14,359 bases of DNA from Syntrophorhabdaceae bacterium (GTDB lineage: Bacteria; Desulfobacterota; Syntrophorhabdia; Syntrophorhabdales; Syntrophorhabdaceae). The DNA is taken from contig JAOAFK010000089.1 in the NCBI GenBank assembly GCA_026416315.1, forward strand, positions 1-14,359, in the 5' to 3' direction. Position 1 is the stretch's first letter. Each line of letters begins with the position of its first letter. Below are positions 1 to 6,867 of this stretch, piece by piece. The position numbers and the translations under genes were made by a program. A model generated the notes under the pieces. That model saw only the letters and a program-made list of their open reading frames with translations, was not told where the DNA came from and searched no databases.

Positions 1-672
1 TTTTTTATCTGAGAGGAGACGTTTTATATAATTGACAAGGGTTATGTTGTAGCAAACAAAGAGGATGCTTTTGTCATATTTTCTTGCTATTGCCTCTTGA
101 TGAATATCAAGTACTTTTATTCTATCTCTATGATAAGCATATTAGTCTTGTGAATTTCTTTCAGGTTGAAAAACCTTTATTTCAGGAAAGAAAAGCTGTT
201 TTAAATGATCAATATCTTTATGGTTCATTACATGGGGAATCTTGGTGTGAATATACTTTTTAGCTTTTCTAAAAAACTGTTAGTATTCTTTATGAATTCT
301 GAGTATAGATATAAATCATCCCAAAAAAATGTTGCATCTGGATTAATAAATAATAGTGCTTAACCCTGTTTCCATGAATTGAAGTCTATCTATATTGGGA
401 AAGACAACACCATAGCTAACTGGTATCCTTGGCTTTCCTAAGTGTTTAGGATCTTTTGATAGATATCTATCCTCTTTTAGCTTTTCCATTACATAATCAA
501 AGTATGCCTTGACCTGACGATATGGGTTTGTCCTGCCTTCGGTCTTATCATCTATGTTTAAGAGAAAATATTGTGGATTAGCCTCTATTATCTGGTTTAT
601 ATTCCAGTTTTTTACCTCATAATGTAAAAAAGGTTTATGTAGGTCCACCCATAACTTCCACCTCTTCTCCAT
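1..672 (-). pseudogene. Decayed NERD-domain/UvrD-like helicase gene, cut by window start
   Basis: Read on the minus strand. Positions 672 to 346 encode a segment typical of the nuclease-related domain (NERD): EVKNW, then NPYRQVKAYFDYVMEKL, then PVSYGVVFPN. This frame stops at 343-345. The next piece (344 to 231, starting NPDATFFWDD) is in a different frame and stops at 228-230. The third piece (228 to 1) returns to the first frame, has an internal stop at 142-144, and contains VLDIHQEAIARK followed directly by YDKSILFVCYNITLVNYIKR. In NERD-UvrD helicases these two motifs flank the Walker A P-loop (GxAGSGKT-like). Here about 25-30 residues including the P-loop are missing, at about 76-84. Two frame changes, one stop and a deletion make an active protein very unlikely. 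The original role was presumably DNA repair or defence, which is inference. The part upstream of EVKNW is too degraded to place. Confidence 0.75.
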
Positions 673-833
673 ATATCATGTTTTTTTACATGGAACCATT
701 CAGTTATATCTTTATAACTTCTGGTTCCTTTTGTTTTGGCCACTTCCCCTTCTTCTGCTTTGCCATCGGCCTCTTTCAGGATATAGGCTATCTCATATAC
801 ACAAGACAGAGATGCATCATGAGAGTAATACAT
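612..833 (-). CDS. Small unassigned ORF, possibly a remnant
   Basis: A 73-codon minus-strand reading frame that overlaps the start of the NERD-like fragment in another frame. The protein is hydrophilic with a basic middle part (SYKDITEWFHVKKHDIWRR) and no motif I recognise. There is no Shine-Dalgarno sequence before the ATG: the preceding bases are caacaca. In-frame codons continue upstream for eight residues before a stop. It lies directly upstream of a decayed gene on the same strand, so it may be another fragment of the same ruined locus, or may not be a gene at all. Confidence 0.2.
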   Translation of the reverse strand: MYYSHDASLSCVYEIAYILKEADGKAEEGEVAKTKGTRSYKDITEWFHVKKHDIWRRGGSYGWTYINLFYIMR

Positions 834-1050
834 TGTGTTGAGTATGGATAATTGAGATTAGTGTTTTATGTTGTAATATTTTGAATCCATGAGAAAAAAC
901 ACACCAAAACCTTACATTTTTGTTGTTTTTTACAAAATTGTATAAAAAAATTTCCAAAAATTTCACATCAAATAATTTTCAACCAAAAAAATAATGTTGA
1001 TAATAAAGAATTTCAATCAATTCATCGCATACCATTTAGATTTTTTTGCC
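834..1050. other. AT-rich intergenic region with an A/T dyad
   Basis: No convincing coding frame. The stretch is very AT-rich with runs of A and T. An imperfect dyad at 926-947 is centred on TACAAAATTGTA and lies about 110-125 bases upstream of the -24/-12 promoter. That is a usual distance for an enhancer-binding activator site, but the sequence does not match the NtrC consensus, so the role is only a guess. Confidence 0.3.
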
Positions 1051-1066
1051 TGGCATGACAATTGCT
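1051..1066 (+). promoter_or_regulatory. Sigma-54 (-24/-12) promoter for the amidotransferase-glnA operon
   Basis: TGGCATG-ACAA-TTGCT matches the sigma-54 consensus TGGCACG-N4-TTGCW at all but one position, with the obligatory GG (1052-1053) and GC (1064-1065) exactly 12 bases apart. Transcription would start near 1077, giving a leader of about 50 bases to the ATG at 1127. Sigma-54 control of glnA is well established in many bacteria, so the location fits. A TATAAT at 1066-1071 could act as a sigma-70 -10 box, but I see no good -35 at the right distance. Confidence 0.75.
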
Positions 1067-1126
1067 ATAATTCGATTATGAGTTTTATAGATATTTTTTA
1101 TGATTTGAGTGAAAAAAGGAACTCTC

Positions 1127-1801
1127 ATGGATGTACTCATTATAAAAAACTCACCAAATGAAGGGCCAGGAAATATATTGCCTTTCCTTATAATGAGAAA
1201 TCTTGAATATCATATAATAGAGGCATATACATCTCAAAAAATAGAAATACCTGATGATTGTCGATTCCTCATAGTGCTTGGTGGCCCTATGGGTGTATAT
1301 GAGATGGAAGATTATCCTTTTTTGAAAACAGTTGCATTTACTATAGAAGATGCACTCACCAAGCACATAAAGGTACTCGGTATATGCCTTGGTGCACAGC
1401 TTTTTGCCCATGTTCTGGGTTCAAGGGTGTATAAAGGCCCGTATGAAGAGTTAGGATGGTGTGGAATAGAACTTTCAGAAAAAGGCCTTTCAGATTCCTG
1501 TTTTAAAAAATTCAAAAATAGCAAAGATAAAACAATGGTATTCCAATGGCATGGTGATACATTTGATTTGCCAAAAGGTTGCACTTTACTTGCCTCTTCT
1601 ACCCATTTTCCCCATCAGGCTTTTAAATATGAAACCTCATATGCAGTCCAGTTCCATCCTGAAGTTACACCAGATCTAATAAGGAACTGGAGCATCGGTA
1701 GAGAAGATATAGATATCATAGAGAATGATACAGAGAACTACTATATGGACTACTGGCATAAGGCATGGCTGTTTTATGACGCATTTTTTAGTAATGAATA
1801 A
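1127..1801 (+). CDS. Class I glutamine amidotransferase domain protein (GMP synthase GATase-like)
   Basis: A 224-residue stand-alone triad glutamine amidotransferase, a fold that hydrolyses glutamine to glutamate and ammonia. The catalytic triad is visible: the nucleophile elbow GICLGAQ (Cys87) and the C-terminal QFHPEV (His177, Glu179). LGGPMGVYE (about 51-59) forms the oxyanion-side loop. It resembles the GATase-like proteins annotated as 'GMP synthase, glutamine amidotransferase domain', but no synthetase domain is attached and the true acceptor is unknown. An in-frame GTG at 1109 exists, but ATG 1127 has AGGA six bases upstream and is preferred. It sits 31 bases before glnA behind a sigma-54 promoter, so a nitrogen-metabolism role (for example degrading a gamma-glutamyl compound) is plausible inference. 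Confidence 0.85.
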   Translation: MDVLIIKNSPNEGPGNILPFLIMRNLEYHIIEAYTSQKIEIPDDCRFLIVLGGPMGVYEMEDYPFLKTVAFTIEDALTKHIKVLGICLGAQLFAHVLGSRVYKGPYEELGWCGIELSEKGLSDSCFKKFKNSKDKTMVFQWHGDTFDLPKGCTLLASSTHFPHQAFKYETSYAVQFHPEVTPDLIRNWSIGREDIDIIENDTENYYMDYWHKAWLFYDAFFSNE

Positions 1802-1832
1802 TGGAAAAAAAGAAAAACAAGGAGGATTTTTT

Positions 1833-3164
1833 ATGGAAAAACCAAGGGACAAACAGGATGTAATGAAACTGGTGAAAGAGATGGATGTAAGGTTTATAAG
1901 GTGCTGGTTCTGCGATATACTCGGGCAGTTAAAAAGCTTTGCCATTCATGTAGATGAACTTGAAGGTGCCTTTGATGAAGGCATGGGCTTTGATGGTTCA
2001 TCCATCAAAGGCTTTGCAAGAATTGATGAAAGCGATATGGTAGCCATTCCTGACCCGAAGACCTTTACTATTATTCCTTGGAGACCTAAAGAGAAGGCAA
2101 CGGCAAAGATGTTCTGTGATATTTACGAGCCCGATGGAAGTCCATATAAAGGGGATCCGAGATATGCCTTGAAAAAAGCCCTCGAGAAGATGAAGAAAAT
2201 GGGTTATACGAATTTCTATCTTGGACCTGAACTCGAGTACTTCTATTTCAAAACAGATAATTCAACAGAAATTCTCGACCAGGGTGGATATTTTGATTAT
2301 CCAGTAGATGCAGCAGAGGACTTAAGAAGAGACACTATACTTGCCCTTGAGGCTATGGGCATAGCAGTGGAGTATTCGCATCATGAGGTAGCGCCATCAC
2401 AGCACGAGATAGATCTGAGATATGCCGATGCATTAGAGATGGCAGACACCGTTATGACTTATAGGGTAACTGTAAAAGAGATTGCAAAAAAATACGGTGT
2501 TTATGCGACTTTTATGCCAAAGCCCATATTCGGTGAAAATGGAAGTGGTATGCATACCCATCAGTCCCTCTTTAAGGGTGATAAAAATGCATTCTTCGAT
2601 GGAAAGGACAAATATCACCTTTCAGAAGATGCAAAGGCATACACTGCAGGCCTTTTAACACATATAAGAGAGATCACTTTAGTGCTCAACCAGTGGGTAA
2701 ATTCTTATAAAAGACTTGTACCAGGTTATGAGGCACCTGTCTATATATGCTGGGCAAGAAGAAACCGTTCAGCCCTTGTGAGGGTTCCCATGTATAAACC
2801 TGGAAAGGAAAAGGCAACAAGGATTGAACTTCGCTCACCGGATCCCGCATGCAACCCGTACCTTGCATTTTCTGCCATGCTCCATGCAGGACTAAAGGGC
2901 ATTGAACAGAAATACACATTACCAGAACCAACAGAAATAGATGTATATCATCTTGACCCAGAGACGAGAAAAAGCATGGGAATAAAAGAACTTCCAGGTA
3001 GTCTCATTGAGGCCATTGAACTTGCAGAAAAGAGTGAGATTTTAAAGGAAGCATTAGGGGAACATATATTTAATGAGCTAATTCAAAGTAAAAGGGTTGA
3101 ATGGGACGATTACAGGATACGTATACAACCTTATGAAATAGAACGTTATCTACCTATTCTTTAA
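1833..3164 (+). CDS. glnA: Glutamine synthetase, type I (GSI-alpha-like)
   Basis: ATP-dependent synthesis of glutamine from glutamate and ammonia; a cytoplasmic dodecamer in this family. The 443-residue protein shows the full signature set: DGSSIKGFARIDESDM (about 54-69), GPELEYFYF (131-139, metal-ligand glutamates), EVAPSQHEIDL, PKPIFGENGSGMHTHQSL (ATP site), the KRLVPGYEAPVY region and ELRSPDPACNPYLAF. GFARIDESDM carries an Arg (Arg63) where the GSI-alpha feedback-inhibition Arg lies in Bacillus (Arg62). I see no adenylylation-type NLYDLPPEE segment; the matching region is DVYHLDPETRKSMG. Control is therefore more likely transcriptional or by feedback than by GlnE. The frame stays open upstream to 1725, but ATG 1833 follows GGAGG by seven bases and is the true start. 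Likely cotranscribed with the amidotransferase. Confidence 0.97.
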   Translation: MEKPRDKQDVMKLVKEMDVRFIRCWFCDILGQLKSFAIHVDELEGAFDEGMGFDGSSIKGFARIDESDMVAIPDPKTFTIIPWRPKEKATAKMFCDIYEPDGSPYKGDPRYALKKALEKMKKMGYTNFYLGPELEYFYFKTDNSTEILDQGGYFDYPVDAAEDLRRDTILALEAMGIAVEYSHHEVAPSQHEIDLRYADALEMADTVMTYRVTVKEIAKKYGVYATFMPKPIFGENGSGMHTHQSLFKGDKNAFFDGKDKYHLSEDAKAYTAGLLTHIREITLVLNQWVNSYKRLVPGYEAPVYICWARRNRSALVRVPMYKPGKEKATRIELRSPDPACNPYLAFSAMLHAGLKGIEQKYTLPEPTEIDVYHLDPETRKSMGIKELPGSLIEAIELAEKSEILKEALGEHIFNELIQSKRVEWDDYRIRIQPYEIERYLPIL

Positions 3165-3183
3165 ACAATTTAATAAAAATTAC

Positions 3184-3210
3184 ATTCTGAGGGGTTTAAC
3201 CCCTCAGAAT
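3184..3210 (+). terminator. Rho-independent-type hairpin after glnA
   Basis: A perfect 11-bp inverted repeat ATTCTGAGGGG / CCCCTCAGAAT with a TTTAA loop, starting 20 bases after the glnA stop and followed by TATTTCTT. The T tract is interrupted, so termination may be partial. The upstream flank is A-rich. It separates glnA from purF. Confidence 0.75.
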
Positions 3211-3256
3211 TATTTCTTGATATGTATAACCGATTATCATACCTTATATTATTCAC

Positions 3257-4645
3257 ATGTGTGGAATTTTTGGAATATATAATCACAAAGATGCAGCAAA
3301 TATAACCTATTTAGGTTTATATGCCTTACAGCACAGAGGACAGGAGAGCGCAGGTATTGCCTGCATTGATAAAAACAACTACCATTATCATAAACAAATG
3401 GGGCTTGTCTCTGATGTATTTACATTGGATGTTATAAAAAACCTTAAAGGGACAAATGCCATAGGCCACGTAAGATATTCCACAACTGGTTCAAGTGATT
3501 TAAAGAATTCTCAACCCATTGTTGTGGAATACCAGAAGGGGCATCTTGCCATAGCACATAACGGTAATCTCATAAATGCCTATAAAGTGAGAGATGAGTT
3601 AAGGTCATCGGGCTCCATATTTCAGACAACAACAGATACTGAAGTAATAGTGCATCTCATGGCAAGGTCAAAAGAAACTGTGACTGCCGAGAGGCTTATA
3701 AGCGCCTTAAGTCCATTAGTTGGTTCTTATTCCCTATTGGTCCTTACTCAAAACGAATTGATTGCTGCAAGAGACCCATACGGGATACGGCCCCTTTGTC
3801 TTGGAAGACTAAAGGATTCGTATGTCATATCAAGCGAAAGCTGTGCCTTTGATTTAATAGAGGCTGAATTTTTAAGGGAGATCGAACCAGGTGAAATTTT
3901 GATTATAAACAAAAAGAACTTGCAAAGCCTGTTTCCTTTTAAAAAAGTCCCATACAGACACTGCATCTTTGAATTCATATATTTTGCAAGACCTGATAGC
4001 TTTATGTTCGGTAATACCGTCTACAATGTAAGAAAGGCATTAGGGAGAGAACTTGCAAAAGAAGATACAGTAGAGGCAGATATGGTAATACCCATACCAG
4101 ACTCAGGCATTGGAGCTGCCATTGGATATTCCCAGACATCAGGCATTCCATTTGAGTTAGGCCTTATAAGAAATCATTATGTGGGTAGGACCTTTATCGA
4201 ACCAGAGCCATCTATAAGACACTTCGGTGTAAGGTTAAAACACAATGCCATTCATGACCTTGTAAAAGGAAAAAGGCTCATCGTAGTGGACGATTCCATA
4301 GTGAGGGCAACAACTTCAAGAAAGATCATATCAATGTTAAGATTTTACGGTGCAAAAGAGATCCATTTTAGGGTAAGCTCACCACCTACAAGATATCCAT
4401 GTTTTTATGGTATTGACACACCCACAAGAAAACAACTCATCGCTGCATCCCATACTGTGGATGAGATAAAAGCGTATATGCAATGTGACTCCCTGAAGTA
4501 TTTAAGTATAGAGGAGATGAGAAGGGCTGTTAATGAAGACCATTATACCTTCTGCGATGCATGTTTCACAGGTGATTATTTCATGCCCTTTCCCGTGGAT
4601 ATGGAACAGATGGAGTTGTTCTCTGTTGATCACAAGTTAGAGTAA
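3257..4645 (+). CDS. purF: Amidophosphoribosyltransferase (Fe-S cluster type)
   Basis: First committed step of purine synthesis: PRPP plus glutamine gives phosphoribosylamine. The 462-residue protein begins MCGIFGIY, so the class II amidotransferase nucleophile Cys2 is exposed by Met removal alone and no propeptide is encoded, unlike Bacillus subtilis. The N-terminal glutaminase half (about 1-230) has HRGQESAG and AHNGNL. The C-terminal phosphoribosyltransferase half has the PRPP loop VVDDSIVRATTS. Four cysteines in the Bacillus-type Fe-S pattern are present: Cys236 (HCIFEFIYFARPDS), Cys382 (PCFYGID), and Cys433 and Cys436 (FCDACF). These suggest an oxygen-sensitive [4Fe-4S] cluster. No Shine-Dalgarno motif precedes the ATG, which is unusual for this window. 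It is a single gene between two hairpins, without other pur genes beside it. Confidence 0.96.
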   Translation: MCGIFGIYNHKDAANITYLGLYALQHRGQESAGIACIDKNNYHYHKQMGLVSDVFTLDVIKNLKGTNAIGHVRYSTTGSSDLKNSQPIVVEYQKGHLAIAHNGNLINAYKVRDELRSSGSIFQTTTDTEVIVHLMARSKETVTAERLISALSPLVGSYSLLVLTQNELIAARDPYGIRPLCLGRLKDSYVISSESCAFDLIEAEFLREIEPGEILIINKKNLQSLFPFKKVPYRHCIFEFIYFARPDSFMFGNTVYNVRKALGRELAKEDTVEADMVIPIPDSGIGAAIGYSQTSGIPFELGLIRNHYVGRTFIEPEPSIRHFGVRLKHNAIHDLVKGKRLIVVDDSIVRATTSRKIISMLRFYGAKEIHFRVSSPPTRYPCFYGIDTPTRKQLIAASHTVDEIKAYMQCDSLKYLSIEEMRRAVNEDHYTFCDACFTGDYFMPFPVDMEQMELFSVDHKLE

Positions 4646-4655
4646 ACTATTGGGG

Positions 4656-4683
4656 CTTGATAAAAAATATTTTTTAAATCAAG
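4656..4683 (+). terminator. Possible terminator hairpin after purF
   Basis: An AT-rich inverted repeat, CTTGAT-AAAAAAT / ATTTTTTAA-ATCAAG with a small bulge, starting about 10 bases after the purF stop. A T8 run follows about 20 bases later (4703-4710). The weak AT stem makes this uncertain; it may only mark the end of the purF transcript. Confidence 0.35.
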
Positions 4684-4749
4684 AAAACACTTGAATAGAA
4701 TGTTTTTTTTATATATTTTATAGATTATTTTGAATATAAAAGGAGTGGT

Positions 4750-5196
4750 ATGATGGAAAGGGTAGAGACGATCTTAAAAAGAAAGGGTTCAAATGTTTGG
4801 ACTATAAAACCAGATGCCATTGTGTATCGTGCCCTTGAGATGATGAGCGACAAGGGAGTAGGTGCCCTTGTGGTTGTAAACGATGAAGGTAAAGTGGAGG
4901 GAATCATCACTGAGCGTGATTATGCAAGAAAGGTTATTCTTCAGGGCAAGTCATCAAAAGAGACATATGTAAAAGAGATCATGACAAAGGAGCTTTTTGT
5001 CGTTAATCCTTCCACTACAGTTGAAGAGTGTATGGCTTTAATGACAGAAAAGAGGCTTAGACACCTTCCTGTCATGGAGGGCGATAAATTGGTGGGTATA
5101 GTTTCAATAGGTGATGTCCTGAAGGCAATTATCGAGGCCCAGGGTATCATGATTGAACACTTAAGCAATTATATAATGGGTGGTTATGTAAAATAA
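4750..5196 (+). CDS. Two-CBS-domain protein
   Basis: A 148-residue soluble protein made almost wholly of two CBS repeats (a Bateman module). CBS1 spans about residues 12-68, ending GKVEGIITERDYARKV. CBS2 spans about 78-135, ending DKLVGIVSIGDVLKAII. Such modules bind adenine nucleotides such as AMP, ATP or SAM and usually act as energy sensors, but no effector domain is attached and the partner cannot be told from the sequence. An AGGAGTGG ribosome site lies just upstream; ATG 4753, the second of two adjacent ATGs, has slightly better spacing than 4750. It follows purF by about 100 bases and is probably a separate unit. The link to the hydrogenase operon 270 bases downstream is only positional. 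Confidence 0.88.
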   Translation: MMERVETILKRKGSNVWTIKPDAIVYRALEMMSDKGVGALVVVNDEGKVEGIITERDYARKVILQGKSSKETYVKEIMTKELFVVNPSTTVEECMALMTEKRLRHLPVMEGDKLVGIVSIGDVLKAIIEAQGIMIEHLSNYIMGGYVK

Positions 5197-5356
5197 TTTT
5201 TATAACATTTTCAGCAATTTTTGAAGAATAGTTGTAAATGACAATTCTATTATAAGGAAAGCTTAATATTTTTAAATGAAACCCATCTCTTTTTCTAACT
5301 CAAAAAAAAATTTTTATATTTTTTTAAAATTTTTTCCTTGAATGGCATCTAATAGT

Positions 5357-5386
5357 TTGATAAAATTTTCACAAATACAGTAATAA
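5357..5386 (+). promoter_or_regulatory. Possible sigma-70-type promoter of the hydrogenase operon
   Basis: TTGATA (5357-5362) and TAATAA (5381-5386) are separated by 18 bases in the 268-base AT-rich gap (5197-5464) before the operon. They lie about 75 bases before the first ATG. In such AT-rich DNA a match of this quality can arise by chance. The same gap holds an imperfect hairpin at 5227-5251 (AATAG TTGT / ACAA TT CTATT) and long A and T runs, and no other feature. Confidence 0.35.
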
Positions 5387-5464
5387 AACGATGAAGGGGA
5401 ATCAAATCACTCATCAAGTTCAATCAAAAGGGCTTTTATTTTATAAAATTTTTAGGTTTTAAAA

Positions 5465-6013
5465 ATGATGGATGAGATTTGCTCTCACATTGCAGACTTA
5501 ATTGTAAATTCTATTTCAGCCGAAGCCAAACATATAAAAGTCACCATTGAAAAAAGTAAAATTAATAATGAGCTATCCTTAAAAGTATCTGATGATGGTA
5601 AAGGCATGAATGAGAGCATACTAAAACAGGTTATTGACCCTTTTTACTCAACAAAAATAGGGAGAAAGGTCGGACTCGGCATTCCCCTTTTAAAAGGCAC
5701 AGCAGAGACATGTGGGGGTTCATTTAATATTAAAAGTACACCAGGACGAGGAACCGAGATAGCTGTATCATTTCCATTAAATCACCCTGATCTACCTCCT
5801 TTAGGTAATCTAAAAGATACTATACTTGTTCTTTCTGTTAGTAACCCTGAAGTGGATTTTACATTTCATATAAAAAATGATGTGGTGAATTTTACCTTTG
5901 ATACCATGGAAATAAAAAAAATGCTTGATGGTTTACCCATAAACAGTCCAGAAGTAATAAAGTTTTTAAAGGACTATCTTGATGAACACCTGGATTTTTT
6001 TAATAAACAATAA
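5465..6013 (+). CDS. Small GHKL (histidine-kinase-type) ATPase, hydrogenase-operon family
   Basis: A 182-residue protein. Residues 1 to about 115 are a HATPase_c fold: N box HIADLIVNS (Asn15), G1 box DDGKGMN, ATP lid DPFYSTK, and G2 region GLGIPLLKGTAETCGGSF followed by GRGTEIAVSFP. There is no DHp helix or phosphoacceptor His domain, so it is not a complete kinase. The tail, about 116-182, begins HPDLPPLGN and holds NPEVDFTF and FDTMEIKKML. It looks like a conserved extension of the small ATP-binding proteins that I know to occur beside NAD-linked [FeFe]-hydrogenase genes in Clostridia and Thermotogae; their role is unsettled. It is the first gene of the operon, with a weak ribosome site, 18 bases before the next gene. 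A regulatory or assembly role is inference. Confidence 0.8.
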   Translation: MMDEICSHIADLIVNSISAEAKHIKVTIEKSKINNELSLKVSDDGKGMNESILKQVIDPFYSTKIGRKVGLGIPLLKGTAETCGGSFNIKSTPGRGTEIAVSFPLNHPDLPPLGNLKDTILVLSVSNPEVDFTFHIKNDVVNFTFDTMEIKKMLDGLPINSPEVIKFLKDYLDEHLDFFNKQ

Positions 6014-6031
6014 GGAAGAAGGGGAGGCATT

Positions 6032-6391
6032 ATGAAATTAGAAGATCTAAAAAAGATAAGGGAAAAGGCAGCCAAAGACATTGAATTAAGGCAGAAAAAC
6101 GCTCGTGTTAAAATTGTGGTTGGTATGGGAACAAGTGGGATTGCAGCAGGGGCAAGGGAAGTTATGAAGGCTTTACTTGATGAAATTGCTGCACGTAACC
6201 TCACAGATGTTATGGTGACCCAGACAGGAGAAAAAGGGCTTGCATCCCATGAACCAATGATTGAGGTACACGAGGAGGGTAAGGATGTGGTTATATACGG
6301 CAATATTGATGCGGAAAAGGCAAGAAGAATAGTGGCAGAGCATATAGTAAACCATAACCCTGTCACAGAATATGTGATAGAGGTGAAATAA
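6032..6391 (+). CDS. Cysteine-free thioredoxin-fold ferredoxin-like protein
   Basis: The 119-residue protein clearly belongs to the thioredoxin-like [2Fe-2S] ferredoxin family (NuoE C-domain type): KIVVGMGTSGIAAGAREV, VTQTGEKGLASHEPMIEV, VVIYGNIDAEKARRIVAEHI. In the family, cysteines sit in VCMGTCGIAAG-like and TQTGCxGLC-like motifs. Here these positions are Gly31, Ser35, Glu67 and Ala71, and the whole protein contains no cysteine. It therefore cannot bind a cluster in the usual way, yet the rest of the fold is well kept, which argues for a structural or regulatory function rather than decay. The ribosome site GGGGAGG is strong. It lies between the ATPase gene and the NuoE-like gene in the hydrogenase operon. 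Confidence 0.85.
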   Translation: MKLEDLKKIREKAAKDIELRQKNARVKIVVGMGTSGIAAGAREVMKALLDEIAARNLTDVMVTQTGEKGLASHEPMIEVHEEGKDVVIYGNIDAEKARRIVAEHIVNHNPVTEYVIEVK

Positions 6392-6408
6392 CAGGGGGGT
6401 GATTTATC

Positions 6409-6867
6409 TTGTATAGAGAAGAGATACTAAAAAGATACGAACCGAGTCTTGACAACATACTGTATATCCTTCATGACTTACAGGACAATAATCCACAGCA
6501 CTATATTTCAAAAGAGGATATAGAGGTATGTGCAAATTTTTTAAAGGTGCCCTATAGCTATGTTCACGGTGTGGTAACATTCTATTCCATGTTCAGTTTA
6601 GAACCAAGGGGCCGCTATATCATAAGGCTTTGTGAATCCCCTCCATGTCATCTCATGGGTTCTGAATCGCTCCTCGAATATTTAAAGAAAAAACTCAATG
6701 TTGATATTGGCGAAACTACAAAAGATGGACTGTTTACCCTTGAACTAACAAGCTGTCTCGGCATATGCGGTGTTGCCCCTGCAATGATGATAAACAATGA
6801 GATGGTTGGTAATCTTACGCCTGAAAAAATTGATGCTGTAATCGAAGAAAGGAGAAATATGTCATGA
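6409..6867 (+). CDS. hydC: NuoE/HydC-like [2Fe-2S] subunit of NAD-linked hydrogenase (module 1)
   Basis: A 152-residue NuoE-type subunit: N-terminal helical domain (about 1-70, with VPYSYVHGVVTFYSMF), then a thioredoxin-fold [2Fe-2S] domain with ligands in CESPPC and CLGIC (Cx4C and Cx3C). All four cysteines are present. In hydrogenase or NADH dehydrogenase complexes it binds next to the FMN subunit and carries a [2Fe-2S] cluster near the flavin. The start is TTG at 6409: it has a near-ideal ribosome site (AGGGGGGTGA, 6393-6402) and no ATG or GTG nearby gives full length. The last codons overlap the next gene by ATGA, so the two subunits are probably translationally coupled. Confidence 0.92.
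   Translation: MYREEILKRYEPSLDNILYILHDLQDNNPQHYISKEDIEVCANFLKVPYSYVHGVVTFYSMFSLEPRGRYIIRLCESPPCHLMGSESLLEYLKKKLNVDIGETTKDGLFTLELTSCLGICGVAPAMMINNEMVGNLTPEKIDAVIEERRNMS

Noticed and set aside
1725..1832. Upstream extension of the glnA frame overlapping the amidotransferase gene
   Set aside because: It lacks a ribosome site, would add 36 residues foreign to glutamine synthetase, and ATG 1833 has a perfect GGAGG at seven bases.
3165..3256. Purine riboswitch before purF
   Set aside because: The gap is only about 92 bases and is taken up by the glnA hairpin; no aptamer-like multi-helix pattern is seen.
5227..5251. Hairpin in the gap after the CBS gene as a terminator
   Set aside because: The stem has a two-base bulge, is AT-rich, and is not followed by a T run; too weak to call.
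5343..5360. TGGCATC followed by GTTTG upstream of the hydrogenase operon, resembling a second sigma-54 promoter
   Set aside because: The -12 GC dinucleotide is absent: 12 bases after the first G of GG there is TT, so the defining spacing fails.
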